Notes under the pieces: model-generated | Told to the model about the DNA's origin: nothing | Databases searched by the model: none | The model's input: the letters and a program-made list of their open reading frames with translations, nothing else | Position numbers and translations under genes: made by a program | Shown here: piece by piece, positions 8,798-16,865 of the stretch | How the letters are laid out: every line of letters starts with the position of its first letter | Position numbering within the stretch: position 1 is the stretch's first letter | Source: Sphaerisporangium corydalis | GTDB lineage: Bacteria; Actinomycetota; Actinomycetes; Streptosporangiales; Streptosporangiaceae | Direction of reading: 5' to 3' | Assembly (NCBI RefSeq): GCF_025506355.1 | Contig: NZ_JANZYP010000020.1 | Location: 54,881 to 118,880 of the forward strand | DNA: 64,000 nt

Positions 8798-9625
8798 TCA
8801 GTCCCACCAGAAGGACCACATGTGCTTGCCACGGATCTGCTCGGCGTAGTCGACCAGGGTGCCGGCGCCCTGGATGATCGCGTCGGGGCAGAAGGCCCAG
8901 TGCTCGGCGGCGACCCGCAGGGCGTGCCGCGAGGTGACCGGGGGCGCGGCCACGCTGAGGTCGAGGGTGTTGAACCCCAGCCCGACCAGGCGGGCCGCGA
9001 AGCGGTCCTCCCAGCTCCGCACCACGGCCGCCAGGGGGACGTTCCACTCGTTGTGGTGCAGGGCGCCCTGCCAGCCCATGACGGCCAGCGCGTCCGCCCC
9101 CCGCTCGACGGCGGCCAGCCCCACGGGCGTCCCCTGCGTGGCGAGCATCGTCGCGTACTGGTCGGCCACCGCGCCGGGGTCGGCCTGGATCTCGCCGGGG
9201 CCGGCCGGGCCGGGACATTGGGCGCCGAAGGGGTCGAGGATCTCGATCTGCTCCTCTGAGGCCCGTTCGACCCAGTCGGCCCAGACCTCCGCCATGAACG
9301 CGTCCACGGTGTAGTTGTCGATCTCGGCGGCGGCGTCGGGGGCGATCTGCCCGACCGACCACGGCTGGACGGAGTCCTCCAGCAGGACCGGCCACAGGCC
9401 GGAGTTCGGGTGCTCGGCCCGCAGCCTGGCCCATAAGGACGCGGAGACCGACCCCTGGCTCAGCCAGAAGGCGGGACGACGCCGCGCCTGGAACTGGCCG
9501 TAGGTGGGGTCGGGCCACACCACCGCGCCCGCCGGGAGCTCCACCGCGAGGGTGCGTCCCTCGCCGCCGTCGTCGAAGAGGCGGCCCACGGCCGGCGGAA
9601 GCGGCCGTCGCTCACAATCGTCCAT
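8798..9625 (-). CDS. DUF4253 domain-containing protein
   Basis: A soluble protein of about 275 residues. The C-terminal two thirds ([16 protein letters not shown] and [12 protein letters not shown] at the very end) match the DUF4253 family, which has no known function. Such proteins have been noted near polymorphic toxin and immunity genes, but none is seen here. The start is uncertain: ATG 9625 follows a GGTGGAG that lies too close to be a standard site, and the frame stays open to 9787 with an ATG at 9751. It is divergent from the DUF1707 gene. Confidence 0.75.
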   Translation of the reverse strand: MDDCERRPLPPAVGRLFDDGGEGRTLAVELPAGAVVWPDPTYGQFQARRRPAFWLSQGSVSASLWARLRAEHPNSGLWPVLLEDSVQPWSVGQIAPDAAAEIDNYTVDAFMAEVWADWVERASEEQIEILDPFGAQCPGPAGPGEIQADPGAVADQYATMLATQGTPVGLAAVERGADALAVMGWQGALHHNEWNVPLAAVVRSWEDRFAARLVGLGFNTLDLSVAAPPVTSRHALRVAAEHWAFCPDAIIQGAGTLVDYAEQIRGKHMWSFWWD

Positions 9626-9806
9626 CTCCACCGTTCCGGTGCCGATCACACCTACAGGATCCCGGTCCGCCGAGATGGTAGTGCGAGAAGGTTCCGCCAC
9701 GCCTCCCGTCGTACCGCACAATCGCCCGTCCTGTCCCGTGCCCGCGGCCATGATCTCTACCGTACGGAGACTCTGACAGATCGGCATCCTCGGCTACCGT
9801 GGTGAC

Positions 9807-10355
9807 ATGACGGATGTAACCGGTAATCTGCGCGCTTCGGATGTGGATCGTGAGGCGGTCTCCGAAAGACTGCGGATCGCCGCCGGCGAGGGCCGGATCT
9901 CCCTCGAAGAGCTGGACCAGCGCCTCGAACGGGCGTACCAGTCCAAGACCTACGCCGAGCTGGACGTGCTGATCGCCGACCTGCCGACCAACGGCGTCCT
10001 GGCCTCCACCGACGAACCGCTGGTGCTCAAGGTGCGGTCGGGCAACGCCCAGCAGGTGGGGCACTGGGTCGTGCCCAGGCACATCACCGCCGACTGCGCG
10101 TGGGGCAACATCAAGATCGACTTCACCCAGGCGACCTGCGCCCACTCCGAGGTCACGCTGGCCGCCACGTGTGGAGCGGGGAACATCCTCGTCATCGTGC
10201 CGCGCGGGTGGAGCGTGCGGGTCGAGCAGGTGACGACCGGCATGGGAAGCGTCGTCAACAAGGTCACCGACGCGCCGCGCCCCGGGCTGCCGGTCCTCCG
10301 TGTCTCCGGCCACGTCGGGATGGGCAACATCAAGTTCAAGCACCCCCGCCGCTGA
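9807..10355 (+). CDS. DUF1707 domain protein with LiaF-like C-terminus
   Basis: A 182-residue protein. Residues 8-60 (LRASDVDREAVSERLRIA and the following helix) form the DUF1707 SHOCT-like helical module often attached to membrane or envelope-stress proteins. The C-terminal half is beta-rich with repeated Gly-Asn (GNIKID, GNILVIVP, GNIKFKH), like the cell-wall-active antibiotic response/LiaF-type beta solenoid. No membrane helix is present, so the protein is probably cytoplasmic. A role in sensing envelope stress is inferred from family resemblance only. Confidence 0.8.
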   Translation: MTDVTGNLRASDVDREAVSERLRIAAGEGRISLEELDQRLERAYQSKTYAELDVLIADLPTNGVLASTDEPLVLKVRSGNAQQVGHWVVPRHITADCAWGNIKIDFTQATCAHSEVTLAATCGAGNILVIVPRGWSVRVEQVTTGMGSVVNKVTDAPRPGLPVLRVSGHVGMGNIKFKHPRR

Positions 10356-10384
10356 ACCCCTGAGCGCCGAGCCTCGGCATTCGC

Positions 10385-10420
10385 TTGGACATATACATAA
10401 CACATTGATATAAGTCCCTT
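10385..10420 (+). promoter_or_regulatory. MarR-gene promoter within an AT-rich dyad; leaderless start
   Basis: TTGGAC (10385-10390) and TATAAG (10409-10414) are 18 bp apart, so transcription should begin at or next to the ATG at 10421. No ribosome binding site is possible in the 6 bases between. The promoter lies within a dyad GGAC-N-TATA ... TATA-N-GTCC (10387-10417). The AT-rich arms contrast with the GC-rich surroundings and resemble a MarR operator, suggesting autorepression. Confidence 0.6.
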
Positions 10421-10942
10421 ATGGAATTATCCGGGACGACGAGCACGCGTGACCCCTCCGGCGCCGAGGTCACGGCCGCGCTGGAACGGCTCACGCGCCT
10501 CGTCCTGCGGCTGAGCACGCGCGGCGACCTGTCGCTCACCTCGGTCGCCACGATGGCCACCCTGGAACGCTCGGGCCCCTGCCGGCTCACCGACCTGGCC
10601 GCCCGCGAAGGCGTGACCCAGCCCGCGATGACCCAGCTCGTCTCCCGCCTCCAGGAGTCCGGGTTCGTCGTCCGCGCCGGCGACCCCGAGGACCGGCGGG
10701 TCGTCCAGGTGCACATCACCGACGCCGGACGGGCCGCGCTGGCCGGGCGCCGCGAGGCGCGCGCCGCCCAGCTCACCGCGCTGCTGGCCGAGCTCACCGA
10801 GGACGAGCGCGCGCTGCTCGTCGCGGCCCTGCCCGCCATCGACCGCCTGACGAGCCTGCTGCCCGAGGACCGTACGGCCGGCGCGGCCGGTACCCCCGCT
10901 GCGGCCGGTACGGGCGGTACGGCCGCCCGCCGGGCCATCTGA
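10421..10942 (+). CDS. MarR family transcriptional regulator
   Basis: A 173-residue winged-helix protein. The recognition region LTDLAAREGVTQPAMTQLVS (about 60-79) and the wing DPEDRRVVQVHITDAGR (about 89-105) are typical of MarR. A tail of about 20 residues rich in Ala/Gly/Thr (AGAAGTPAAAGTGGTAA) is unusual and probably disordered. The ATG is at the predicted transcription start, so translation would be leaderless. The gene is followed 32 bp later by an MFS exporter on the same strand, and the pair probably forms a self-regulated efflux unit responding to a small phenolic or drug-like ligand. Confidence 0.9.
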   Translation: MELSGTTSTRDPSGAEVTAALERLTRLVLRLSTRGDLSLTSVATMATLERSGPCRLTDLAAREGVTQPAMTQLVSRLQESGFVVRAGDPEDRRVVQVHITDAGRAALAGRREARAAQLTALLAELTEDERALLVAALPAIDRLTSLLPEDRTAGAAGTPAAAGTGGTAARRAI

Positions 10943-10974
10943 TCCCCCGCGTCCTCTCGAATGGAGCACTGTTG

Positions 10975-12225
10975 ATGAGCGGTCATCCCGGCGGCGCGAG
11001 CGTGAGCCCGTTCCGGCAGCCCAAGGCGGTGTTCGCGGTCGCGTTCGCCTGCGTGGTCTCGTTCATGGGCATCGGCCTGGTGGACCCGATCCTGCCCGCG
11101 ATCTCCAGCGAGCTGAACGCGACCCCGAGCCAGGTCACCCTGCTGTTCACCAGCTACCTGGTCGTGACCGCCGTCGCCATGCTGATCACCGGCTGGGTCT
11201 CCAGCCGCGTCGGCGCCAAGCGCACGCTGCTCGGCGGCCTCGGCCTGATCGTCGTGTTCAGCGCGCTGGCCGGCGCCTCCCCCGGCATCGGGTCGATCGT
11301 CGGGTTCCGCGCGGGCTGGGGCGTGGGCAACGCCCTGTTCATCGCCACCTCCCTGGCGGTGATCATCGCCTCGGCCAGCGGCGGCTTCGCGGGCGCGATC
11401 ATCCTGTACGAGGCCGCGCTCGGGCTGGGCATCGCGGTCGGCCCCCTGCTCGGCGGGCTGCTGGGCAATGTGAGCTGGCGCGGCCCGTTCTTCGGGGTCT
11501 CGGCCCTGATGGCCATCGCCATGATCGCCACCGCCGTGCTGGTGCGGCCGATGCCGCTGCCCGAACGCAGGATCGGCATCCTGGAGCCGCTGCGCGCCCT
11601 GCGGCACCGCGGCCTGCTGACGATGTCGCTGGCCGCGCTCTGCTACAACTGGGCGTTCTTCACCGTACTCGGCTACGCCCCCTTCCCGATGGGGCTCGAC
11701 GCGATCCGGCTCGGCCTGGTCTTCACCGGCTGGGGGGTCCTGGTCGCGGTGTTCGCCGTCTTCGGGGCGCCCTGGCTGCAGCGCCGCTTCGGCATCGCCC
11801 GCACGCTCTACGCCAACCTGGCGCTGTTCGCCGTGACCGTGCTGGTCATCGCCATCTGGACGACGCACCCCGCCGTGCTGGTCGTCGCGGTGATCGTGGC
11901 CGGCGTCTTCATCGGCGTGAACAACACGGTCACCACGCAGGCCGTGATGACCGTCTCCCCGGTCGAGCGCCCGATCGCCTCGGCCGCCTACGGGTTCGTC
12001 CGGTTCATCGGCGGCGGCCTCGCGCCCTTCGCCGCCGGCAAGCTCGTCGAGCACACCAACGTGCACGTCCCCTTCTACATCGGCGCAGGGACGCTGGTCC
12101 TCGGGATCGCGATCCTGTCCACCGCCCACGAGGACCTGGCCCGTTCCGAGCGGGTGCAGGCCGCCGGGACGGAGGCGCGGCCGGAGCCGGCCCTGCCGAT
12201 CGTCGCCGTGGACACCGCGACCTGA
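10975..12225 (+). CDS. MFS transporter, DHA1-type
   Basis: A 416-residue, 12-helix transporter. The N-terminal part has MGIGLVDPILPAISSEL in helix 1, characteristic of DHA1 exporters, and a motif A-like loop, GWVSSRVGAKRTLLGG, between helices 2 and 3. The start is ATG 10975 after GGAG (10963-10966). A TTG 3 bp upstream is in frame but worse spaced. It lies 32 bp after the marR gene and is probably in one transcript with it. The substrate is unknown. Confidence 0.88.
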   Translation: MSGHPGGASVSPFRQPKAVFAVAFACVVSFMGIGLVDPILPAISSELNATPSQVTLLFTSYLVVTAVAMLITGWVSSRVGAKRTLLGGLGLIVVFSALAGASPGIGSIVGFRAGWGVGNALFIATSLAVIIASASGGFAGAIILYEAALGLGIAVGPLLGGLLGNVSWRGPFFGVSALMAIAMIATAVLVRPMPLPERRIGILEPLRALRHRGLLTMSLAALCYNWAFFTVLGYAPFPMGLDAIRLGLVFTGWGVLVAVFAVFGAPWLQRRFGIARTLYANLALFAVTVLVIAIWTTHPAVLVVAVIVAGVFIGVNNTVTTQAVMTVSPVERPIASAAYGFVRFIGGGLAPFAAGKLVEHTNVHVPFYIGAGTLVLGIAILSTAHEDLARSERVQAAGTEARPEPALPIVAVDTAT

Positions 12226-12275
12226 CGCCCGGCCCGCCCGTGCCAGGCGGGGGCACGTACGGCCCGCCGCGCGGG

Positions 12276-13249
12276 TCAGGCCGGTTGGGGCACGTCGCCG
12301 CTCCGCTCGGACCGGCGCAGCGCCGTGTCCCTGGTCTCGCGCATCGTCAGGTAGACGACCAGCGACACCGCGGCGCACCCGGCGACGTACCAGAAGAACC
12401 CCGACTCGGCCCCGGCGTTCTTGAACCACAGCGCGACGTACTCGGCCGTGCCGCCGAACAGCGCGTTGGCGATCGCGTACGGCAGGGCGACGCCGAGCGC
12501 GCGGACGTGCGTCGGGAACAGCTCGGCCTTCACGCACGCGTTGATCGAGGTGTAGCCGGTCACGATGACCAGCGCGGCGACCGACAGCACAAGGGCCTGG
12601 CCGACGGTGGTGACGCCGCGCAGGGCCGTCAGGATGGGCACGGTGCCGAGCATCGAGCCGACCCCGAAGGTGACCAGCAGGGGCCGCCGCCCGATGCGGT
12701 CCGACAGCGCGCCCGCGAGCGGCTGGAGCACGCAGAAGATGGTCAGGGCGAGGAAGCTGACGAGGGTGGCGTCCGGCTTGGACAGCCCCGCGGTGTTGGA
12801 CAGGTACTTCGTCAGGTAGGTGGTGTAGGTGTAGTACGCGACCGTGCCGCCCATGGTCAGCGCCACCACCAGCGCGAACTCCCGCTTGTGCGCGAGCAGC
12901 CCCCGGATGGTGCCGCGGCTCGCGGCCTCGACGCCCTCGTCCTCCTCGTACGCCTCGGTCTCCAGCAGGCCGCGCCGGATGTAGAAGACCACGGCCGCCC
13001 CGGCGGCGCCGACGACGAACGGGATCCGCCATCCCCAGGAGTGCAGGGCCGCGTCGCTCATGGTCTGCTGGAGCACCATCTGCAGGCCGAGGCCGATGAG
13101 CTGGCCCACGGTCATGGAGACGTACTGGAAGCTGGAGGAGAACCCCCGGCGGCGCGGGCTGGACGCCTCGGTCAGGTAGGTGGCGCTGGCGGCGTACTCG
13201 CCGCCGACCGACAGCGGCCGGGTGCGGGGCGCGGGCCGGTCACTGTCAC
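12276..13249 (-). pseudogene. MHS-family metabolite/H+ symporter, broken by an internal deletion
   Basis: From about 13215 down to 12276 the minus strand encodes the C-terminal two thirds of a metabolite:H+ symporter (KgtP/ShiA/ProP type). It starts inside the family motif LSVGGEYAASATYLTE and runs through FSSSFQYVSM to the end. A ribosome binding site (complement of 13255-13263) and GTG starts (13249 and 13243) remain upstream, but that frame reads only about 12 residues before a junction near 13213-13220 puts the rest out of frame. About 100 codons, including the first helices, are missing. A full protein would be about 430 residues. It is almost certainly inactive; a downstream internal start could still make a fragment. 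Confidence 0.75.
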
Positions 13250-13406
13250 GGGGACCTCCTCCTGCCGGGGGAACCGGGGGTGCCGGGAGGCGGCCGTGGC
13301 TCCGGCCGCCCCCTCCCCGGGATGCCTTCCCGCCTGACGGTGACTCAGCCCGCGAATCTGACTCCTATTTCCGACAGATCGCCAAGATGGCCCTGACAAC
13401 CGGCCG

Positions 13407-15584
13407 TCAGGAACCGTCCGGACCGCTGCCCTTCACGGCGGTGAGCCCGCTGGGGAGGCCCGACGTCGTGACCGCGCCGTCCCGGTCGACCGAGACGGCG
13501 ACCTCGGCGCCCGCGATCCGCAGACCGTCCACCGACAGCGCGCCGAGCGGGGCCCCGGCCATCGGGCGGAGCGCCACGACGCCCGAGGGCACGTCGGGAT
13601 ACACGCCGAGCGCCGCGTGGACGATCGTGACGGCCGCCGCCGCCGACCACGCCTGCGGGCGGCACGCGGCGGGGTAGGGCACCGGCCGCAGGACCGCCTC
13701 CCGGTCGTCGCCGGCGAACAGCTCGGGGAGCCGGTAGCCGAACTCCTCCCCCGCCGCCAGCAGGCCCTCGGCCAGCCGCGCCGCCTCGGCCCCGAACCCG
13801 GCCCGCGCGAGCCCCGCGACCACGATCGCGGTGTCGTGCGCCCAGATCGAGCCGCAGTGGTACGACAGCGGGCTGAACCCGCCGTCCCGCGACGACATCG
13901 TGCGCAGGCCGAAGCCGCCGGCCATGGCGGGCGAGGCCAGCAGCCCGGCGACGGTCGCCGACTCCTCGTCCGACAGCAGGCCGGTGCCGAGCAGGTGGCC
14001 GATGTTGCTGGTCAGCGAGTCGACCGGGCGTTTGTCCCTGTCGAGGGCGAGCGCGGGGTGCCGGCCGTACGGGCCGTCGACCCAGAAGCGGGCGCGGAAC
14101 CGTTCGGCCATCGCGTCGGCGTACTCGTTCCAGCGGTCGGCGCCGGGCCGGCCGAAGGCCGCGAGCAGCGCCGCCGCGTGCCGGGCCGCCTCGTAGGCGT
14201 ATCCCTGGACCTCGGCCAGGGCGATGGGCGCCTCGGCCCGGCGGCCGTCGCGGAACCGCACCGAGTCGCCGGAGTCCTTCCAGCCCTGGTTGGCCAGGCC
14301 GTGCCCGCTGGTGTCGATGTACTCAAGGAAGCCGTCGCGGTCGGCGTCGGCGTCGCCGCCGAGCCAGCCGAGCGCGGCCTCCATGGCGGGCAGGAGCGCG
14401 GCGACCTCCCCCTCGGGCATGCCCCAGCGCCAGGCGTCGTGCAGCAGGCTCACCCAAAGTGGGGTGGCGTCGATGGTGCCGTAGTAGGTGGCCGGGAGGT
14501 GCAGGCCGTTGCCCTCGACGGTGAACTCGTGCCGCCGCAGCTCGTGCATGATCTTCCCAGGCGCCTCGCCGGACTCGGGGTCGGCACGGACGCCCTGGTG
14601 GCGCGCGAGGACGCGGAGGGTGCCCGAGGCCAGGCCGGTGCCGAGCGGCAGCAGCATCCGGGCGGCCCACAGGCTGTCGCGCCCGAACAGCGTGAGGAAC
14701 CACGGGACGCCCGCGCCGAGGAACGTGTCGCCGGGGGCGCCGGCCTCGGCCAGGCGCAGCGAGCGCAGGTCGTCGAGCGAGCGGTCGAGCAGGCGGACGA
14801 TGCGGTGGTCGGCGGCCGTGACACGCGGCCGGCCCCACTCGACGGGGCCGGCGGGCGTCGTCACGACGGCCCCCGGGTCGTCCACGGCGGCCTCCCAGCG
14901 CAGGGTGACCCGGCCCCGGGGAGCCAGGGCGATCTCCCACCGCAGCCGTGCCCCGTCCCCGGCGGTGTCCTCGGCGTGGGCGTGGTCGCCCGTGACGGTG
15001 ACGGTGATGCCCTGGGACGCCCAGGTGAGCGTGCCCGGCCCGCCGTCCACGGCCGGCACCGGGTCGCCGCGCCTGCCGGACTTCACCACCTCGATCGGGG
15101 CGAGGTCGCACGCCAGTTCCAGGGTGACCGTCGCGGTCACACCCGTGGCCGCCGAGGACACGATGTCGAGGGTCTCGGCCATGCCGCCCGCGGTGACCTC
15201 GCGGACGCGGTCGACGCGCACGGTCGGGTCGGGGCCGGGGTCGCCGAGCCACCTGGCCAGCGAGACGAACCGCGCGCCGCCCGGACCGGTGAGGGAATGG
15301 GCGATGGGCTCGGGCTCACGTCCGTCGATCAGTAGCCTGACCTGGGACAGCGCCCGCGAGTCCGCGTGGAAGAACCCCTGCGCGCCCGTGGCGCGGATCT
15401 GCCCGTCCGCGCCGCTGAGCGCGCTCGTCGGGGCCAGGACGGCGCTGACGAGATCATGCAGCAGGGGCTGGAGCGGAGGTGCGGGATCGGGAGGCGTGGC
15501 GGGGGGGTCCCCGAGAGCCGTTTCGAGGTCCGCCACGCACGCGGCGAGGTCCTCGGCTTCGGGCGTTGCACCTTGGTCGAACAC
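13407..15584 (-). CDS. Glycogen debranching/amylo-alpha-1,6-glucosidase family glycosidase
   Basis: A protein of about 725 residues. The N-terminal beta domain (about 45-235, SAVLAPTSALSGADG through GFFHADSRALSQ) matches glycogen-debranching N-terminal domains, and an (alpha/alpha)6 toroid follows (about 270-660) with LTLFGRDSLWAARMLLPLG, NQGWKDSGDSV, and SYHCGSIWAHDTAI. No signal peptide is present, so it should act in the cytoplasm on imported oligosaccharides. The start is uncertain: GTG 15584 has an AGGGGG upstream and leaves space for the operators, while ATG 15656 would lie only 10 bp from operator 1. It is divergent from the lacI gene and sugar ABC genes. Confidence 0.85.
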   Translation of the reverse strand: MFDQGATPEAEDLAACVADLETALGDPPATPPDPAPPLQPLLHDLVSAVLAPTSALSGADGQIRATGAQGFFHADSRALSQVRLLIDGREPEPIAHSLTGPGGARFVSLARWLGDPGPDPTVRVDRVREVTAGGMAETLDIVSSAATGVTATVTLELACDLAPIEVVKSGRRGDPVPAVDGGPGTLTWASQGITVTVTGDHAHAEDTAGDGARLRWEIALAPRGRVTLRWEAAVDDPGAVVTTPAGPVEWGRPRVTAADHRIVRLLDRSLDDLRSLRLAEAGAPGDTFLGAGVPWFLTLFGRDSLWAARMLLPLGTGLASGTLRVLARHQGVRADPESGEAPGKIMHELRRHEFTVEGNGLHLPATYYGTIDATPLWVSLLHDAWRWGMPEGEVAALLPAMEAALGWLGGDADADRDGFLEYIDTSGHGLANQGWKDSGDSVRFRDGRRAEAPIALAEVQGYAYEAARHAAALLAAFGRPGADRWNEYADAMAERFRARFWVDGPYGRHPALALDRDKRPVDSLTSNIGHLLGTGLLSDEESATVAGLLASPAMAGGFGLRTMSSRDGGFSPLSYHCGSIWAHDTAIVVAGLARAGFGAEAARLAEGLLAAGEEFGYRLPELFAGDDREAVLRPVPYPAACRPQAWSAAAAVTIVHAALGVYPDVPSGVVALRPMAGAPLGALSVDGLRIAGAEVAVSVDRDGAVTTSGLPSGLTAVKGSGPDGS

Positions 15585-15665
15585 CGATGGCCCCCTGGGT
15601 CCTGTCGAGCCTGCGCCGCACGGCGGGATGACCTCCGCTTGCAGCTTACGAAACATCGCCTTTAC

Positions 15666-15677
15666 TTGAACGATCCA
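15666..15677. promoter_or_regulatory. LacI-type operator 1
   Basis: TTGAACGATCCA is an imperfect dyad around a central CG, the hallmark of LacI-family operators. It recurs 30 bp further on (centre to centre, about three turns) as TTGAACGATCAA. Both lie between the divergent glycosidase and lacI genes, so one regulator could control both directions. Confidence 0.65.
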
Positions 15678-15695
15678 ATCGTGCCATAGTCCGTG

Positions 15696-15707
15696 TTGAA
15701 CGATCAA
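15696..15707. promoter_or_regulatory. LacI-type operator 2
   Basis: TTGAACGATCAA is a near-perfect dyad with a central CG and the better of the two copies. It ends 17 bp before the lacI ATG at 15725, close to the ribosome binding site AAAGG, so occupancy would probably repress lacI itself. Confidence 0.65.
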
Positions 15708-15724
15708 ATGCTCGAAAGGTGCCA

Positions 15725-16816
15725 ATGGCTGACAAGGTGACGATCGCCGACGTCGCACGACACGCGAAGGTGTCGCGGCAGACGGTGTCGAACGTGCTGA
15801 ACTCCCCGGAGGTGGTCCGCGAGGAGACGCGCCTCCGCGTCCAGGAGGCCGTCCAGGCCCTCGGCTACCGGGTCAGCCAGGCCGCCCGCCAGATGCGCAC
15901 CGGCAGGTCCATGCTGATCGCCTCGCGCATCGAGCCTGCCCAGGACGACGGCATCAACGGCTTCGTCTTCGACCGCTACCTGCACGGGCTCACCGAGTCG
16001 GCGGCCCGCGCGGGGTACCGCGTCCTGCTGTACACGGCCGACGACCACGACGCGGAGCTCGCCACCTTCGACGACCTGCTCGGCGTCCACGAGCCCGACG
16101 CCTTCGTGCTCACCAGCACCGACTACGGCGACCCCCGCACGACCAGGCTCCTGGAGCTGGGCATCCCGTTCGTCACCTTCGGCCGGCCGTGGGGCGTCCC
16201 GCCGGAGCGGCGCTACCCCTGGGTCGACGTCGACGGCGCCGCGGGCACCGCGCTCGCGACCCGCTACCTGCTGGACGCCGGCCACCGGCGCATCGGCTTC
16301 CTCGGCTGGCCCGGGGGATCCGGCGTCGGCGACGACCGCCGGGCCGGCTGGGCGCGGGCGCTGGCCGACGCGGGCGCGGGACCCGCGGAGATCGCCGAGC
16401 TGGACCACCGCACCGACGACGGCGTCCCCCAGGGGGAGGCCGCCGCGCACGCCCTCATCGACGCCGGCCGCCCGGCGACCGCCCTGGTCTGCGTGAGCGA
16501 CTCGCTCGCCCTGGGCGCGCTCCAGGCGGGCCGGCGGATCCCGGTCATCGGCTTCGACGACACGCCGGTGGCCCGTGCGGTCGGGCTGACCAGCGTCCGT
16601 CAGCCGATCACCGAGGTCGCGGCGAGCTGCGTGTCGATCCTCGTCCGCCTGCTGGACGGGGACGCGCGGGGCCGGGGGGCCGCGGGCCGGGAGCGCGAAC
16701 AGAACGTCGGGGGACGTCAGGACGCGGGGTCCGGGGGGTCCGCGTCCCCATTACGGGAGGCACCGCCCGAACAGGTACTGCACCAGCCCACGCTGGTGCG
16801 CCGCCAGTCGGCGTGA
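15725..16816 (+). CDS. LacI family transcriptional regulator of a carbohydrate locus
   Basis: A 363-residue regulator with an N-terminal LacI helix-turn-helix (VTIADVARHAKVSRQTVSNV, about 4-23), a hinge (SQAARQMRTGRS) and a periplasmic-binding-protein-like sensor domain ending with IGFDDTPVARAVGLTSVRQP. The C-terminus is odd: about 34 residues of low-complexity Gly/Arg/Ser (16658-16749) are inserted between LLDGD and PPEQVLHQPTLVRR, where the family is usually continuous. The inserted DNA has 9-bp inverted ends. ATG 15725 follows AAAGG. It is divergent from the glycosidase and upstream of the binding protein and permeases. The ligand is probably an alpha-glucoside, by inference from the neighbours. 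Confidence 0.9.
   Translation: MADKVTIADVARHAKVSRQTVSNVLNSPEVVREETRLRVQEAVQALGYRVSQAARQMRTGRSMLIASRIEPAQDDGINGFVFDRYLHGLTESAARAGYRVLLYTADDHDAELATFDDLLGVHEPDAFVLTSTDYGDPRTTRLLELGIPFVTFGRPWGVPPERRYPWVDVDGAAGTALATRYLLDAGHRRIGFLGWPGGSGVGDDRRAGWARALADAGAGPAEIAELDHRTDDGVPQGEAAAHALIDAGRPATALVCVSDSLALGALQAGRRIPVIGFDDTPVARAVGLTSVRQPITEVAASCVSILVRLLDGDARGRGAAGREREQNVGGRQDAGSGGSASPLREAPPEQVLHQPTLVRRQSA
16658..16749 (+). repeat. Insert with 9-bp inverted ends inside lacI
   Basis: The segment begins with GGGGACGCG (16658-16666) and ends with CGCGTCCCC (16741-16749). It is very G-rich on the plus strand and encodes low-complexity residues where LacI homologues normally run straight on. The frame is kept. 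It looks like a small palindrome-ended insertion or a local expansion, and no transposase is associated. Confidence 0.45.
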
Positions 16817-16865
16817 CCGGCCCAGGACCTCTTCCACCACCCATCACGAAGATCAGGACAGCGCG

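Noticed and set aside
10336..13032. 898-codon minus-strand open frame across the marR-MFS region.
   Set aside because: It runs through several recognised genes in the wrong frame and shows only low-complexity sequence.
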